Part shown: positions 22,545 through 33,579 of the stretch, in pieces
Layout: each line of letters begins with the position of its first letter
Position numbering within the stretch: position 1 is the first letter of the stretch
Assembly (NCBI GenBank): GCA_029215795.1
Contig: JARDYH010000003.1
Span: 262,107,562 to 262,171,561 of the forward strand
Source: Anniella stebbinsi
Taxonomy: Eukaryota; Chordata; Lepidosauria; Squamata; Anniellidae
Length of the DNA stretch: 64,000 bases
Direction: 5' to 3'
The notes under the pieces: model-generated
What the model was told of the DNA's origin: nothing
The model's database searches: none
What the model saw: the letters and a program-made list of their open reading frames with translations, nothing else
Program-made: the position numbers and the translations under genes

Positions 22545-22918
22545 GGCCCTTTCCACACCAGGCATTTCATCTGGATTGGCCCCTGGCTGGTCCCTGTGAG
22601 TCCAAATGATGCACAGGGACTCCCGAGGGCAGGCATGGGATTCTTCCAGGAAAACAGAAACCAGAAAAATCCCGATTCTTCCGCAGTCCCAGGAAGTTCC
22701 CAAAACTGCGGAAAATGTGCCTGCCCATCCCAGGCACTGCCACGCTTACTTGCAAGTAAGCACAGCAGCAAACTGGGCACAGAGCTGCACTGTGTGGCTC
22801 CATGGAGGGGGGGCGTGCGCGAGTGGTTTTTATTTTTAATTACATTTTCGGAGGAGCGCTCGTACGCTCTCCGTCGATAAAAAAAAATGGTGGCCGCCCC
22901 TCTGGTGTAGAAAGGGCC
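22545..22918. mobile_element. MITE family C copy 1 (PIF/Harbinger-like), inserted in L2
   Basis: The ends 'ggccctttccacacc' and 'ggtgtagaaagggcc' are inverted repeats. Taking GGCC as the terminus, ATA flanks both sides, a 3-bp target duplication. The interior contains 'ggtccctgtgagtcc' and a GC-rich right part. A 3-bp duplication with GGCC-type ends is known of the PIF/Harbinger superfamily, hence the inferred label. Confidence 0.75.
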
Positions 22919-23270
22919 ATACAGGCAGCCAATGCAAGGGGGCCAGGATTGGTCTTCTGTGCTCAGACCTTCTGGTCCCAGTTATTAATCTGGCTGCCAC
23001 ATTTTGCACAAGCTGCAGCTTCTGAACAGTCTTCAAGGACAGCCCTATATAGGGTGCATTGCAGTAATCTAACATGGAGATTACTAGAGCATAGATGACT
23101 GAAACCAGCTTATCCCTGTCCAGATAGGGGCTTAGCTGGGCCACCAGCTGAAGCTGGTAAAGGTATTCCAAGCCACCAAAGCCACCAGAGCCTCAAGTGA
23201 CAGAAAGATCCAGGACAACCCCCAAGCTATGAACCTGCGCCTTCAAGGGGAGTGCAACCCCATGCATGTT
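22919..23270 (-). pseudogene. L2 ORF2 C-terminal fragment, antisense
   Basis: On the minus strand, 23171-22836 reads 'YQLQLVAQLSPYLDRDKL', 'LDYCNAPYIGLSLK' and 'LQLVQNVAARLITGTRR', the conserved C-terminal tail of L2 reverse transcriptases. It matches L2-C (33.6-34.5 kb) better than L2-A/B. Frame breaks and the MITE insertion make it non-functional. Confidence 0.8.
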
Positions 23271-23329
23271 TAGACAGGGGGAAAAGTCCTACAGCTCACA
23301 CCATCCCTCAGCCAATATTGCCTACTCAA

Positions 23330-23465
23330 GCTTTCCCCAACCTGGTGCCCACCCAGATGTCTTGGACTACAACTCCAGTCATCTCCAGTCAGCATGGCCC
23401 ATGGTCAGGAATGCTGGGAGTTGTAGTCCAAAACATCTGGAGGGCAGCAGGTTAGGGAAGCCTAG
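23330..23465. mobile_element. MITE family I copy (palindromic, 'tggactacaactcc' type)
   Basis: The left part 'ccaacctggtgcccacccag' with 'ttggactacaactcc' is mirrored by 'gggagttgtagtccaaaaca' and 'agggcagcaggttaggg'. Further copies at 24.40, 35.80, 54.22 and 62.67 kb share this layout. Short, non-coding and probably hAT-like by general resemblance. Confidence 0.75.
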
Positions 23466-23479
23466 CCGAGTCTGACTGT

Positions 23480-23580
23480 CTTTCATCTGATTCCTTTAAC
23501 AATAGAAACCAGGGACTGAACTCGAGATTTTCTCTATGCCAAGAATGGGCTCTACCACATAGCTATAGTCCTTCCCCATC
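23480..23580 (-). mobile_element. tRNA-derived SINE fragment, antisense
   Basis: 'aaccagggactgaactcgag' contains a complement of a pol III B-box-like 'gttcagtccc', and 'gctctaccacatagct' resembles the complement of an A-box region. Diverged. Confidence 0.55.
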
Positions 23581-24390
23581 TTGCACCAATGCATGCCATA
23601 AAAAGACAAGTTGGCAAGACTCTCAATGTAAAGATTTCCACCTGGGCCCCCCTGTTCGCTTCTCCTTCTCTATACTACACCCAGGCTGCATGCACTGTTC
23701 AAAGAAATCAAAACAAAGAAACATGGTTCATATATCCAGGTGTTGTTACAGATGTGTGTGTCTGCGTCCCAGACTGTGTTCTCCAAGATAGTTTTGTTCT
23801 GGATAAAGATGCAGGCTTCTCCACATGTGAGGCAGCGAGCGAAGCTCTTTTGCTGCCTTCTCAAATGCTAATAGCATCGTCTTTGATCCTAAATCGCCTA
23901 TTTGTTCATGGTCTCAATGGAACCTATAAGTGCCTATCTTGAATTTATGGTTCTCTTTCTCAATACATGCAGTGCCCATAATGTCTATTTTACCGTAAAT
24001 TTCAACAGCTTGCCATTAACCATGTTATATAGTATGCAAGTTTCCCATTTATCCCTCTTGTCGAGTCACCAACCTTATAACACCCTTTACTTTAATGTGG
24101 CTGTGACTGATCTCTTCTCTTCTGCATATGTATGTATATATGAATATATTTTACTATTTCTTTAGAGCTCCCATTTATTTTCTTCTCCCCTTAACACCAG
24201 TGCAGAGACTTGGAGAGTTTCCATGGCATCTTTTTGTTCTGTCTACTTATTTATTTTGACTATTTCCAAATACTGTTATAGCATTAGCTACTTGGTGTTG
24301 AGATGTGTGTGCATATATCTAAGCAAATTCCATCTGTGAAGCACTTAGCTCTGCATATACCAATTCACTCCAAAAAGTTGTTCTGTACTC
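23581..24390. other. Unassigned DNA
   Basis: No domain, splice context or repeat end was recognised in the short open frames here. Confidence 0.4.
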
Positions 24391-24397
24391 CTTTAGC

Positions 24398-24532
24398 TCA
24401 GCTGTCCCCATGCTGGGCTCCTCCAGAGGTTTTGGACTACAACCTCATCATCCTTGACCATTGGCAATGGTGGCTAGGGCTGATGGGAGTTGTAGTACAA
24501 ACATCTGGAGGGCAACAGTTTGGGGAAGGCTA
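24398..24532. mobile_element. MITE family I copy
   Basis: 'ttttggactacaacctcatc' is mirrored by 'gatgggagttgtagtacaaa', and the ends 'ctgtccccatgctgggc' and 'caacagtttggggaagg' are inverted. Confidence 0.7.
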
Positions 24533-25084
24533 CTTTAGTTGATACTGACCTTGCAACATAATTAGTGGTTCATTCCACATTGTCTCATCTGTCTCACCTG
24601 TGCAGAATGGAGTTCAGCATTGTTGCAAATCTAGTGACATATAACTATATTTATTTTCCTCTTATCCCCGCCTATACTAAAACCAGGCCAGGTGACAATT
24701 TAAAAGCAAATCCATATATAAAATATCCATTAACATCAGAGCGATTGACCCATTACATATATATTTTAATTAATCATATGGCTTTTAACTGATTACTTTC
24801 TTAAATTTAAATCAATTGGCACATTCCTGAGTAAAATAACTTACACTGCATAACTAAAAACTATGGTTACATACCAGAAACAAAATAGGCTTAAACTAAA
24901 CAAACATAACCAGTGAGCTTTTAACTCACAGGCTCACCAATAAGCTAAAAAATTAATTAATTAATCTACTGATTGATCCAAACTAAGGACCACAGCCCTA
25001 TTTATTTATTTTAAACAACTGCATGCTGCTTTTTCAAAATAAATTCAAATGAATTAAATCTAATCTAATCTAATTTAAATGATG
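24533..25084. other. Unassigned AT-rich DNA
   Basis: 24995-25070 shows 'tatttatttattttaaacaa', possibly an antisense LINE tail. Nothing else recognised. Confidence 0.4.
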
Positions 25085-25275
25085 CCAGTGTGTTCTGGTA
25101 CATGGTTAGAGTGTTGGAATTGGGCTAGGGAGACCTAGTTTCACATCACCCAAGACATTTACTGGATTGCTTTAAACCACTGTTCCTTGCCCTGACCTAC
25201 CTTGCAGGGTTAATGTAAGGATAATAAGGAGGAAATGGCTCAATCGGGCCTAGGTCCAAAGGAAAGCAGTATACA
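25085..25275 (+). mobile_element. MIR/CORE-SINE-like element, sense
   Basis: 'tggttagagtgttggaattg' fits an A-box-bearing tRNA-like head. It is followed by 'ctaccttgcagggttaatgt' and 'aaggataataaggagg', the 3' part typical of MIR-like SINEs in amniotes. Diverged. Confidence 0.6.
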
Positions 25276-25359
25276 AAAATGTGGAGAAGTTCAGCATTCA
25301 TTTTAGAAAAATAGCTTTTCTACCCCCAAAACTGAAGCCAGCACCAGAGCCAGGATGCA

Positions 25360-25450
25360 GAACAACATAAGAACATCAGAAGATCCGTGCTTGATCAGAC
25401 CAAAAGTCTATCTAGTCTCTCTTCACACAGTGCCCAATCAGCTCCCTGCA
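25360..25450 (-). mobile_element. CR1-like 3' end, antisense
   Basis: 'aacataagaacatcagaaga' then 'gatcagaccaaaagtctatc' is the antisense CR1-type terminus. Only about 90 bp are recognisable. Confidence 0.65.
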
Positions 25451-26106
25451 TGACATGGGTTCAACATCACACAGTACAGACTTCCACTCATGTAATGGGA
25501 CTTTCTCTTGCTCTCCTCCCCAGGCCCCATCCCCAACGTATGGGGGTTGCAGGGGCGAGGGGAAACTGTTCTGCCGGTATTTTCCATTCTGCTGGCTGAT
25601 GACCTAGGTTGGATTTAACTCACTTGCTGAAACAACAAAGAAGGTTTAACCCAATGGAGCTTAGTCACCAAACAAGAAGTCAAGGGTTCAACATCCACCA
25701 AACAGCAATTAAGGATTCTTATGATAGGCCTTACAACCCTACCTTTCCTAGTTCCATAGTGGAGGCCCTGATTGTAGAAGCACTTAAACTACGGTCTCAT
25801 CTTCGGGAGCAGAACTTGGTGGAAGGTGGTCTCATGATGTCAAGTGAGCACCTTGCCTTCTAATGGTGGCTTCTGTCCAGTTTGTCAGTTCCTTTGTTGA
25901 TGGGGTCTAGTTGGGATCATGTGAAATGGAGGCATGAGGCAAGGAGCATATACCTGAGACCCCGAATTCAGTGCAATCCAAGGATGTCTTTCCTAATGGC
26001 TCTCCTGGAGTCTCCACTAGGGGGACACTACTCATCCTGACCCCAGGATACACTGCCTACAGGATATTCCCTATCCAAAGAACTGATAACTGGCTCAAAC
26101 CCTGGC
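25451..26106. other. Unassigned DNA
   Basis: An open frame at 25609-25863 has no recognisable domain and no intron-exon signals I could support. Nothing else stands out. Confidence 0.4.
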
Positions 26107-26608
26107 TTGGTCCAGATGACATGATAATCAACGGGGGGAGGCAACCGTCTGTTGCGTTGATTATTGTGTCATGGGGGGGGGGAACACTCAAAGGTCACAC
26201 AACTCACAGTACATTATTTTGTTGATTTAAACAATGGGGGGGGGGAAATGGGCTGCTCTTTTGCTAATCCGGAGACCTGTTGATTAAAATATTGTGTGGC
26301 GGGCTCCGTTGTGTAATCTCCCCCATTGAGTGCACTATACCAGAAGGTCATAGAGTTCTCCAGCAGGAGCAGCCAAAAGCACCCCGATTGTTCCTGTACA
26401 GCCGGCATAACTTTCAATGCATGATGGGATAGGGCTGGGAGGACTGAGGGAGGAGGGAGGGAGGAGCACCAGCAGCCCAGAAGGATGCCAGGACTTTCAG
26501 TCGTGCATTGGGGGAGGGGCAATATGTCATGTGGGGAGTACCAGAAAAATAATGAATGGTCAGTTGCCTCTTCCCCCTCCATTACCTAATATGTCATCCA
26601 AACGTGGC
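26107..26608. mobile_element. MITE family D-like element, diverged
   Basis: 'ccagatgacatgataatcaa' is mirrored by 'gttgattattgtgtcatg', and a second end 'atatgtcatccaaacgtggc' lies at the right. A purine-rich stretch, 'ggaggactgagggaggaggg', resembles the interior of the D variant at 19.27 kb. Limits approximate. Confidence 0.5.
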
Positions 26609-27342
26609 CCCTGAATGCTGCCCAGGTCTGACCATCTGATGTTCATGAATTAGAAAGGGATTGTTTGTATGACAAAGGCAGACACCACTTCAACCAAAAC
26701 CGTTCCCCTCTAGGGTAGCAAATTTAGGGGTCCCTGCTCAGGGAAAGCGTCTAAAGAATTCCAGTGGAGGTTAAAAAGATTTTCAATAAGCTGAGCAAAA
26801 TTCCTCAGGTGGAGTTTCACACATCTCATTCAATGATGTACAATGGGATTCTTTAAAAAAACAAAAAAAACAAAAACCTAGTGCCACCTCTGTTGAACAG
26901 ACAGCTTTCAAACTCTCAGTACATCGCATATGTAACTGTAGAAGTTTGGCAGAGAAAACTGTGTGTTGATAGTATTACTTAATTCTGGGTGGGAAAGGAA
27001 ATGGAAGTCATACTTCTGCTGAGAGTAGTTAATGATCAATAGCGACAGGTAACTATAAACAGAGTAATAGAGTCGCCCTCATTTTGCTCTGTCGGTCTGC
27101 CTGCAACACAGCCTTATCATAACTACTCTTGAGGAAAATTAATTTGGCGGACTCTCACTCTACGTTACTTTAAATACAACATAATAGGGGGAAAATGAAC
27201 CAGAGAAGGAAAGGAAAGGAACTCAGTGGAAGACCAAACTAGATGAGATTATAAAAATAAACAGCTGTTCCTGAAAACACCACCACCATATCCAAAGGTA
27301 AAAAGAGGATGGACCAAAATGTTCCAGTATATTTTAGCTTCA
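26609..27342. other. Unassigned DNA
   Basis: No gene or element end recognised. Confidence 0.4.
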
Positions 27343-27530
27343 AGGGCAGGAGCCACACTACTGCTTTATAATGGTATTGAAGTGCACTGACAACTGTTGG
27401 GGCTCATAAGGCACATATCATATACTGCTTTCATACTGCTATATCCTGCTTGGTGTGGCTCCTGCCTTTTATATACTGCTTTGATACCGCTTTCATGGTG
27501 CTATAACCTGTTTGGTGTAGATCTGGCCTC
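27343..27530. mobile_element. MITE family B copy
   Basis: It starts 'gggcaggagccacactact' and ends 'ttggtgtagatctggcc'. It contains 'gtgacaactgttggggc', 'tactgctttcatactgct' and two 'tgcttggtgtggc'-like segments. The layout matches the copy at 2.55 kb. Confidence 0.75.
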
Positions 27531-27538
27531 TGTGACTT

Positions 27539-27732
27539 GGGCCATTTCTACACCTGCCATTTTTGGTGGGATAGCCCCTGGGTCGTCCCTGGACTCCCGG
27601 GGATGGGGGGATGGGCACGGGTTTTCCCTGGGATAAGGGTTCCCTGGGAAAACCTGATTCTTCCTGTGGTCCCGGGAATGTCCCGAGACCACGGGAGGTG
27701 TGGGCGACCGTCCTGTAGGTGTAGAAAGGCCC
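27539..27732. mobile_element. MITE family C copy 2
   Basis: The ends 'gggccatttctacacc' and 'ggtgtagaaaggccc' are inverted repeats, and the interior is rich in 'cccggg'-like palindromes. The flanking triplets do not match here, unlike other family C copies. Confidence 0.8.
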
Positions 27733-27951
27733 ATGGTTGAAATACTCAGAGTTTTAAAAGTATACCTTTATCAAAGGGACTCACACCCAAGGACCAACTC
27801 AAAAACCTGTTCTTTACATAGCAAATAGGTGGTGTAACTGGTCTTGTGCATGAATATTCTGTCTATCATTCCAAGAGAAGAGAAGCCCAAGAGAAAAAGC
27901 TAGGAAATTTTGGGGCCTTTATAGTTTGATGAGGGCTGGGGGAAGATGACA

Positions 27952-28209
27952 TAGGGTAACCACATGAAAGGGGAATTTCAGCAGGTGTCATTTGTATGCA
28001 TGCAGCACCTGGTGAAATTCCCTCTTCACCCCAACAGTTAAAGCTGCAGGAGCTATTCTAGAGTGACCAGATACAAAAGAGGGCAGGGCTCCTGCAACAT
28101 TAACCGTTGGGATGAAGAGGGAATTTCACCAGGTGCAGCGTGTATACAAATGACACCTGCTGACATTTCCTTTTCTAGACAACTCTTGAAGATACAGGAG
28201 CCCGGTCCT
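27952..28209. mobile_element. Foldback MITE family A, copy A8 (subfamily II), damaged
   Basis: The left end is 'tagggtaaccacatg' with the first 25 bases after it deleted. The right end stops at 'ggagcccggtccta' where a fragment of family I-like sequence ('caactcccagcattcc') begins. Confidence 0.75.
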
Positions 28210-28395
28210 ACAACTCCCAGCATTCCCCCTCCAGCATGCCTGGGAAACTGCACAAAAGCTGGGAAACTAGTAAATGATTGGTAGTTGGAGGAAAGGAGAA
28301 TTGGCATAGTCATCTGGATTAGGACCCTGGAGGGCTGGATTGGGACCCTCGATTTGGTCCATAGACCTAAGGTTTCCCACCCCTGCTCTATAGAC

Positions 28396-29465
28396 TTACC
28401 TGGAAATATGCCCCCTGCTTTAAGTCAATGGGGTAACTTCTGAATAAATATGCATAGGTTTGCACTGTAAATCATTTAAAAGGTGCTGATTGGTTAAAAG
28501 TAATATAAGTTAATGGAGGACACCTGGGATAGTATGCTGTGTTAGTTCTACTTAGAGTAGACCCATTGAAATTAATGGGATTTAAGTACCATTCATTTCA
28601 AGGAGCCTATACAAAATAGGACTAACACTGGACACTATGCCCCAGTTGTGACGGGCTGCCCTGGGCCTACTGACATTCTGGGGCATTGTATGTGAGTGTG
28701 GGGCAGCAAATGGCTGCATATATCCAGAGAAAATTCTGCAACGTGGCCTTCTTTTTCTAGGATGTGAGAAAACGAAAAATCGAGAGGCTGGTGAAAAAAG
28801 AGAAATGTTGGCTCAGGACATTAGCTTTGTTTCAGTGTTACATTTGTTTCACCCTTCCTCCATTGGTATCCAAAGCATTCAGGCAAGACTCTACTCCAAG
28901 TACAGACCCGTCCTAACCTGTTTAAGCTTCAGAGACTGGCCTTAAGCTGCCGCCTTTAGAACCTTCTATTCAGCCTCTTACTTATAAGTGAAAAGCAAAA
29001 TGTGAATCCCCGTCTACTGCTATGCTAGCAAAGATTCATGAAAGTCAAATACAAGATTTATTATATTTGTTTAATTTATCTTGCCAGGAGCAGAGGAAAA
29101 AGGCTTTTAAGTATCTTAGCTTTAGTCACAGCCTCCAATACATGCTGGTTTAGCCAGCATGTAAAAAAAAAAAAGATTAATGTTTCATACTAGTAATTTA
29201 CTAGGCAGTACAACTGGCAACACCGAGTAAAGCTATATTCACTAGCCATCTTTAACTGCTAACAGTTTATGGTTGACTCTTTTTATTTACAATTTAATCA
29301 CATTGCATTTGAATGTTTCAAGGCTTGTCGCAATGCTCTTGAAACAAATAAAAACATACATTACCATAAAGTGAGCTACATGGTGCTAAGGGGAATGTCC
29401 CAGGTGAAGAGATAAACCATCTCTAGACTCTTGTTATCTCATAGCTAAAGATTCTTCCTGACTCA
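28396..29465. other. Unique DNA with no recognised repeat
   Basis: 29020-29440 is AT-rich, lacks repeat signatures and contains homeodomain-type and other low-information motifs. It could be a conserved non-coding element, but sequence alone cannot show that. A poly-A run lies at 29163-29174. Confidence 0.4.
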
Positions 29466-30112
29466 TAGGGTGACCATATGGAAAGGAGGACAGGGCTCCT
29501 GTATCTTTAACAGTTGTAGAGAAATGGGAATTTCAGCGGTTGTCATTTGTATGCACGCAGCACCTGGTGAAATTCCCTCTTCATCACAACAGTTAAAGCT
29601 GCAGGAGTCTTGCCCTCTTTTATATCTGGTAGGCTGACCATATGAAAAGGAGGACAGAGCTCATGTAACTTTAACAGTTGTAGAGAAAAGGCAATTTCAG
29701 GCAGCATCGTTTGTATGCAATTTGTACCTGGTGAGATTCCCTCTTCATTACAACAGTTAAAGTTGCAGGGGCCCTGCCTTCTTTTGTATATGGTCACTCT
29801 AGTATAGTGCCTGCAACTTTAAGTGTTGTGATGAAGAGAGAATTTCACCAGGGACTAATTGCATACAAATAACACTGGCTGAAATTCCCTTTTCTCTACA
29901 ACTGTTAAAGTTATAGGAGCCCTGTCCTCCTTTTCATATGGTCAGCCTATATCTGGTCACACTAGGCAGGGCTCCTGCAGTGTTATTTGTTATGAGGAGG
30001 AGGGAATCTCGCTGAGTGCTGCATGCATACAAATAACATCTGCTGAAATTCTCTTTTCTAGACAACTGTTAAAGATGTAGGAGCCCTGTTCTCCTTTTCA
30101 TATGGATACCTC
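29466..30112. mobile_element. Foldback MITE family A, copy A9 (subfamily II), split by A10
   Basis: The left arm runs from 'tagggtgaccatatgg' to 'cttttatatctgg' at 29629. The element resumes at 29950 with 'tatctggtcacactagg' and ends at a decayed terminus 'catatggatacct'. Without the insert it is about 320 bp and palindromic. Confidence 0.9.
29630..29949. mobile_element. Foldback MITE family A, copy A10 (subfamily I), nested in A9
   Basis: A complete 320-bp copy from 'taggctgacc' to 'ggtcagccta'. The target segment 'atatctgg' of copy A9 is repeated on both sides (7-9 bp depending on how the shared terminal bases are assigned). This proves that subfamily I moved after A9 was in place. Confidence 0.92.
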
Positions 30113-30351
30113 TGACGATACCCCACATTTCTGTCTCCCTAAGTATGTCTGGTTAGTATGTCTGGAGAGTGCAGAATATTGGACTGAGTGGGTGGGGCTG
30201 AAGATGCTGGGAAAGGGAGGGGGAGGAGTATATACTGAGTGAGGGAATGTTTTAGATTATTTTATCGTCTTATTGTCTTGGTTGGGTGGAGGGTAGTTAA
30301 GTGGATTATAGCTGTGTGTGTTCTGTCAGGAGTGTGTGAAGAGATTATAAG
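30113..30351. other. Sequence upstream of L2-B, possibly 5' UTR remnant
   Basis: GC-rich, with 'ggtggggctgaagatgctgg' and a TATA-like 'gtatatactg' near 30228. It could be an L2 5' leader joined by internal deletion to the coding part, or plain flanking DNA. L2-A has no matching leader. Confidence 0.3.
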
Positions 30352-33252
30352 AACCTGGCATGTTTCACAGAGACCTGGCTGGGAGATGACAGTGGCCCGA
30401 CATGGGTCCAGGCCCTCCCAGCTGGGTACTGTGTCAGTGAGCAGGTGAGGGAAAGTGGGCGGGGGGGCGGAGTAGCTGTGGTTTACAAGGATAATCTTAA
30501 CCTGACCAGACTTCCTGTCCGTGAATTGAATCACATCGAGTGTGTGTACCTGAGTCTGAAGACCAGGGATAGACTAGGGATTCTGTTAGTGTACCGGCCC
30601 CCCCGCTGCCTATCAGACTCCCTGGCCGAGCTCACAGAACTGGTCTCGGAGCTGGTGTTGGATTCGCCCAGGCTTTTGGTCCTGGGTGACTTCAACATCC
30701 CATTCGGGACCAGTTTGTCAGGTGGCGCTCGGGAGTTCATGGCATCCATGACAAACATGGGCCTATCCCAATTGGTCTCTGGACCTACACATTCAGCAGG
30801 TCACACTCTCGATGCTGTTTTCAGTTCCGAACAGACAGATCTGTGGGAGGAGGTGCTAAATACCTCCGTGTTGTCATGGACAGACCATTTTCTGGTCAGG
30901 GTTAGTATCACGGCTACCACCCGCCCCTGCAGGGGTGGCGGACCGATTAAGATGGTCTGCCCTCGAAGGCTGATGGATCCTCTTGGATTCCAGAAAGCCT
31001 TAGAGGGTTCTATGGCTGGTATCATCGACGATCCTGTAGAAGCCCTGGTTAACAGTTGGAATCAAGATCTAACTAGGGCTATCGACACGATCGCCCCCAA
31101 ACGTCCTCTCCGACCCGCTCCTAATCGGGCACCTTGGTATACTGAAGAACTCAGGGAGTTGAAGCGGGAAGGACGACGACTGGAGCGACGATGGCGGAAA
31201 ACTCGACTTGTATCTGACAAGACACGACATAGAAAACATCTTCGTTCCTATGGAGTGGCAATACGTGCAGCGAAGAAAGCTTTCTTCTCTGCACGCATTG
31301 CGTCTGCGAATTCGCGTCCAGCAGAACTGTTCAGGGTGGTGAGGGGTCTAACTCAGGCACCTTCCCCCCTGAACCCGATTTTACAGCCTTCGGCAGTTCG
31401 CTGTGATGCCTTTAATGACCATTTCACAGATAAAATCTCTCGGATAAGAGCCGACTTAGACGCCATCATTATAGCAGAAGCTGACAATGGAGTGTCCAGT
31501 AACTCCGCGAGTGGAATTACACTGGATCAGTTTCAGTTGGTGAGTACTGAGGACGTGGACAAGCTGCTTGGACAAGTGAGGACGACGACTTTCCCTCTCG
31601 ATCCCTGTCCTTCTTGGCTTGTTGTCCAGGGAGGAGATGCAGTTCGATCACATCTACAATGTATTATTAATGCATCTCTCAGGGAGGGGAGTTTTCCAAC
31701 ATGTTTAAAAGAGGCGGTAGTACGGCCGCTTCTAAAAAAGCCCTCCCTGGACCCTCTGGACCTTAATAACTACAGGCCAGTATCAAATCTTCCATTTTTG
31801 GGCAAGGTGATCGAGAGGGCTGTTGCCTCCCAACTCCAAGCAGTTTTGGATGATACAGATTTTCTAGACCCATTTCAAACCGGCTTCAGGGCAGGATACG
31901 GAGTTGAGACTGCTATGGTCGCCTTAGTGGATGATCTACGCCTGAGTATTGACAGGGGGAGTGTGTCACTGTTGGTACTCCTGGACCTCTCAGCGGCTTT
32001 CGATACCATCGACCATGGTATTCTTCTGGAACGCCTGAGGGGATTGGGAATTGGGGGCACTGTGCTTCAGTGGTTCCGGTCCTATCTCTCGGGCAGGTTC
32101 CAGATGGTAATGCTTGGGGATAGCTGCTCTTCAAAGAAGGAGCTGCTATGTGGTGTACCACAAGGTGCCATCCTTTCCCCAATGCTGTTTAACATTTATA
32201 TGAAACCGCTGGGAGAGATCATCCGGAGGCATGGGGCGGGGTGCTATCAGTACGCTGATGACACCCAAATATATTTCTCTGTGCCTTCGACAACATCGTC
32301 AGCTAAGGATAGTGTGTCTCCTCTGAATGAATGTTTGGAGGCGGTAATGGGCTGGATGAGGAAAAACAAACTGAAGCTGAATCCAGACAAGACGGAGGTG
32401 CTTGCTGTCAAAGGCCACAACCTGGGTTTGGAGGTGTGTCAACCAGTTCTGGATGGGGTTACACCCCCCCTGAAAGACTGTTCGCAGCTTGGGGGTGCTC
32501 CTGGATCCGTCGCTCCAAATGACAGCCCAGATAGATGCGATGGCCAGGAGTGCCTACTATCAGCTTCGGCTGATACGCCAGCTGCGCCCCTTCCTAGAGT
32601 TGGAAGACCTAAAGATGGTAGTGCACTCACTGGTAACTTCGAGGCTCGACTTCTGCAATGCGCTGTACATAGGGCTACCTTTGTGCCTAGTCCGGAAACT
32701 TCAATTAGTTCAAAATATGGCAGCCAGGTTGGTCACCGGTACCCCTAGGGGTGACCACATAACACCAATCTTAAAATCACTCCACTGGCTGCCCATTAGT
32801 TTCCGGGCGACGTATAAAGTGTTGGTTATTACCTTTAAAGCCCTACATGGTTTGGGTCCAGGTTACCTGCGGGATCGCCTTCTCCCGTATAATCCGCCCC
32901 GCATACCCAGGTCCTCTGGGAAGAATTTACTCCAGTCAGCCAGAACTAGGCTGACGAGTGTTACCCAGAGGACCTTCTCTTCTGCCGCTCCCAGGCTGTG
33001 GAATGACCTGCCGGAGGAGATTCGACAAATTAGCAGTCTTCTGGAATTTAAGAAAGCCGTGAAGACTGCTCTCTTCCGGCAGGCCTATCCAGTTTAATTT
33101 TAAGATGTTTTTAATAATGTATTTGTTTTTATCTGTTTTAACGGTTTATCTATTTTATTGTTTTATATTTGTCTTTGGTGTTGTTCCCCGCCTCGATCTG
33201 GATGGAGAGGCGGGCTAGAAATGAAATAAATAATAATAATAATAATAATAAT
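30352..33252 (+). mobile_element. L2-type non-LTR retrotransposon (L2-B), nearly intact
   Basis: The element is 5'-truncated within the endonuclease domain at about 30352. It carries a long ORF2, then a 3' UTR with 'ttccccgcctcgatctggat' and a (TAA)n tail ending at 33252. It is closely similar by eye to L2-A over its length. The high integrity of the reading frame points to a comparatively recent insertion. Confidence 0.9.
30355..33097 (+). pseudogene. L2 ORF2 (APE endonuclease + reverse transcriptase), one frameshift
   Basis: A polyprotein for target-primed reverse transcription. The frame is open from 30355 to 32748 and, after a 2-base deletion near 32480, continues in another frame (32489-33097). 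Endonuclease landmarks: 'CFTETWLGDD', 'LGDFNIPFG' (about 30681) and 'SWTDHFLV'. RT landmarks: 'NNYRPVSNLPFLGKVIE', motif A 'LDLSAAFDTIDH' (about 31981-32013), 'GVPQGAILSPMLFNIY' and YADD at 32251-32262. The conserved C-terminal 'LDFCNALYIGLP' and 'SLHWLPISFRATYK' follow. The first part of the endonuclease (with 'LLCNARSVKNK' in L2-A) is missing, so even without the frameshift the protein would be incomplete. All catalytic motifs visible are intact. The L2 clade call is confident; subfamily naming would need a database. Confidence 0.92.
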
Positions 33253-33575
33253 TTGAAGTATTAAGAATAGGCAGGTTTGAAATTGATTTGAAAAGACTGT
33301 TAACAACAATAAATGTTGCCTTTTATTTTTGCTACCACAAACCACGCGTCATCTTGGCTTTGTAACCTGCTCTATCAGTTTAATAAAGAAACACACATCA
33401 TTACACCTTCAGCCAACATACTCACAGGGGGACCTTACTCAAAAACCCTTAACACCCTTTTCCCCTCTGCTATAAGGGAAAAGTGGTGCGTCTTTTACCC
33501 TTTTCCCTCAGGTCTTTAAGTGGTGGTGCTTCGCCTGAGGGGGGGGTGTCTAGGCCTAGTGTTTGAGGCTGTGGC
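33253..33575. other. Unassigned DNA between two L2 elements
   Basis: No ORF of note. A G-run lies at 33540-33547. No repeat end recognised. Confidence 0.4.
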
Positions 33576-33579
33576 AGTA

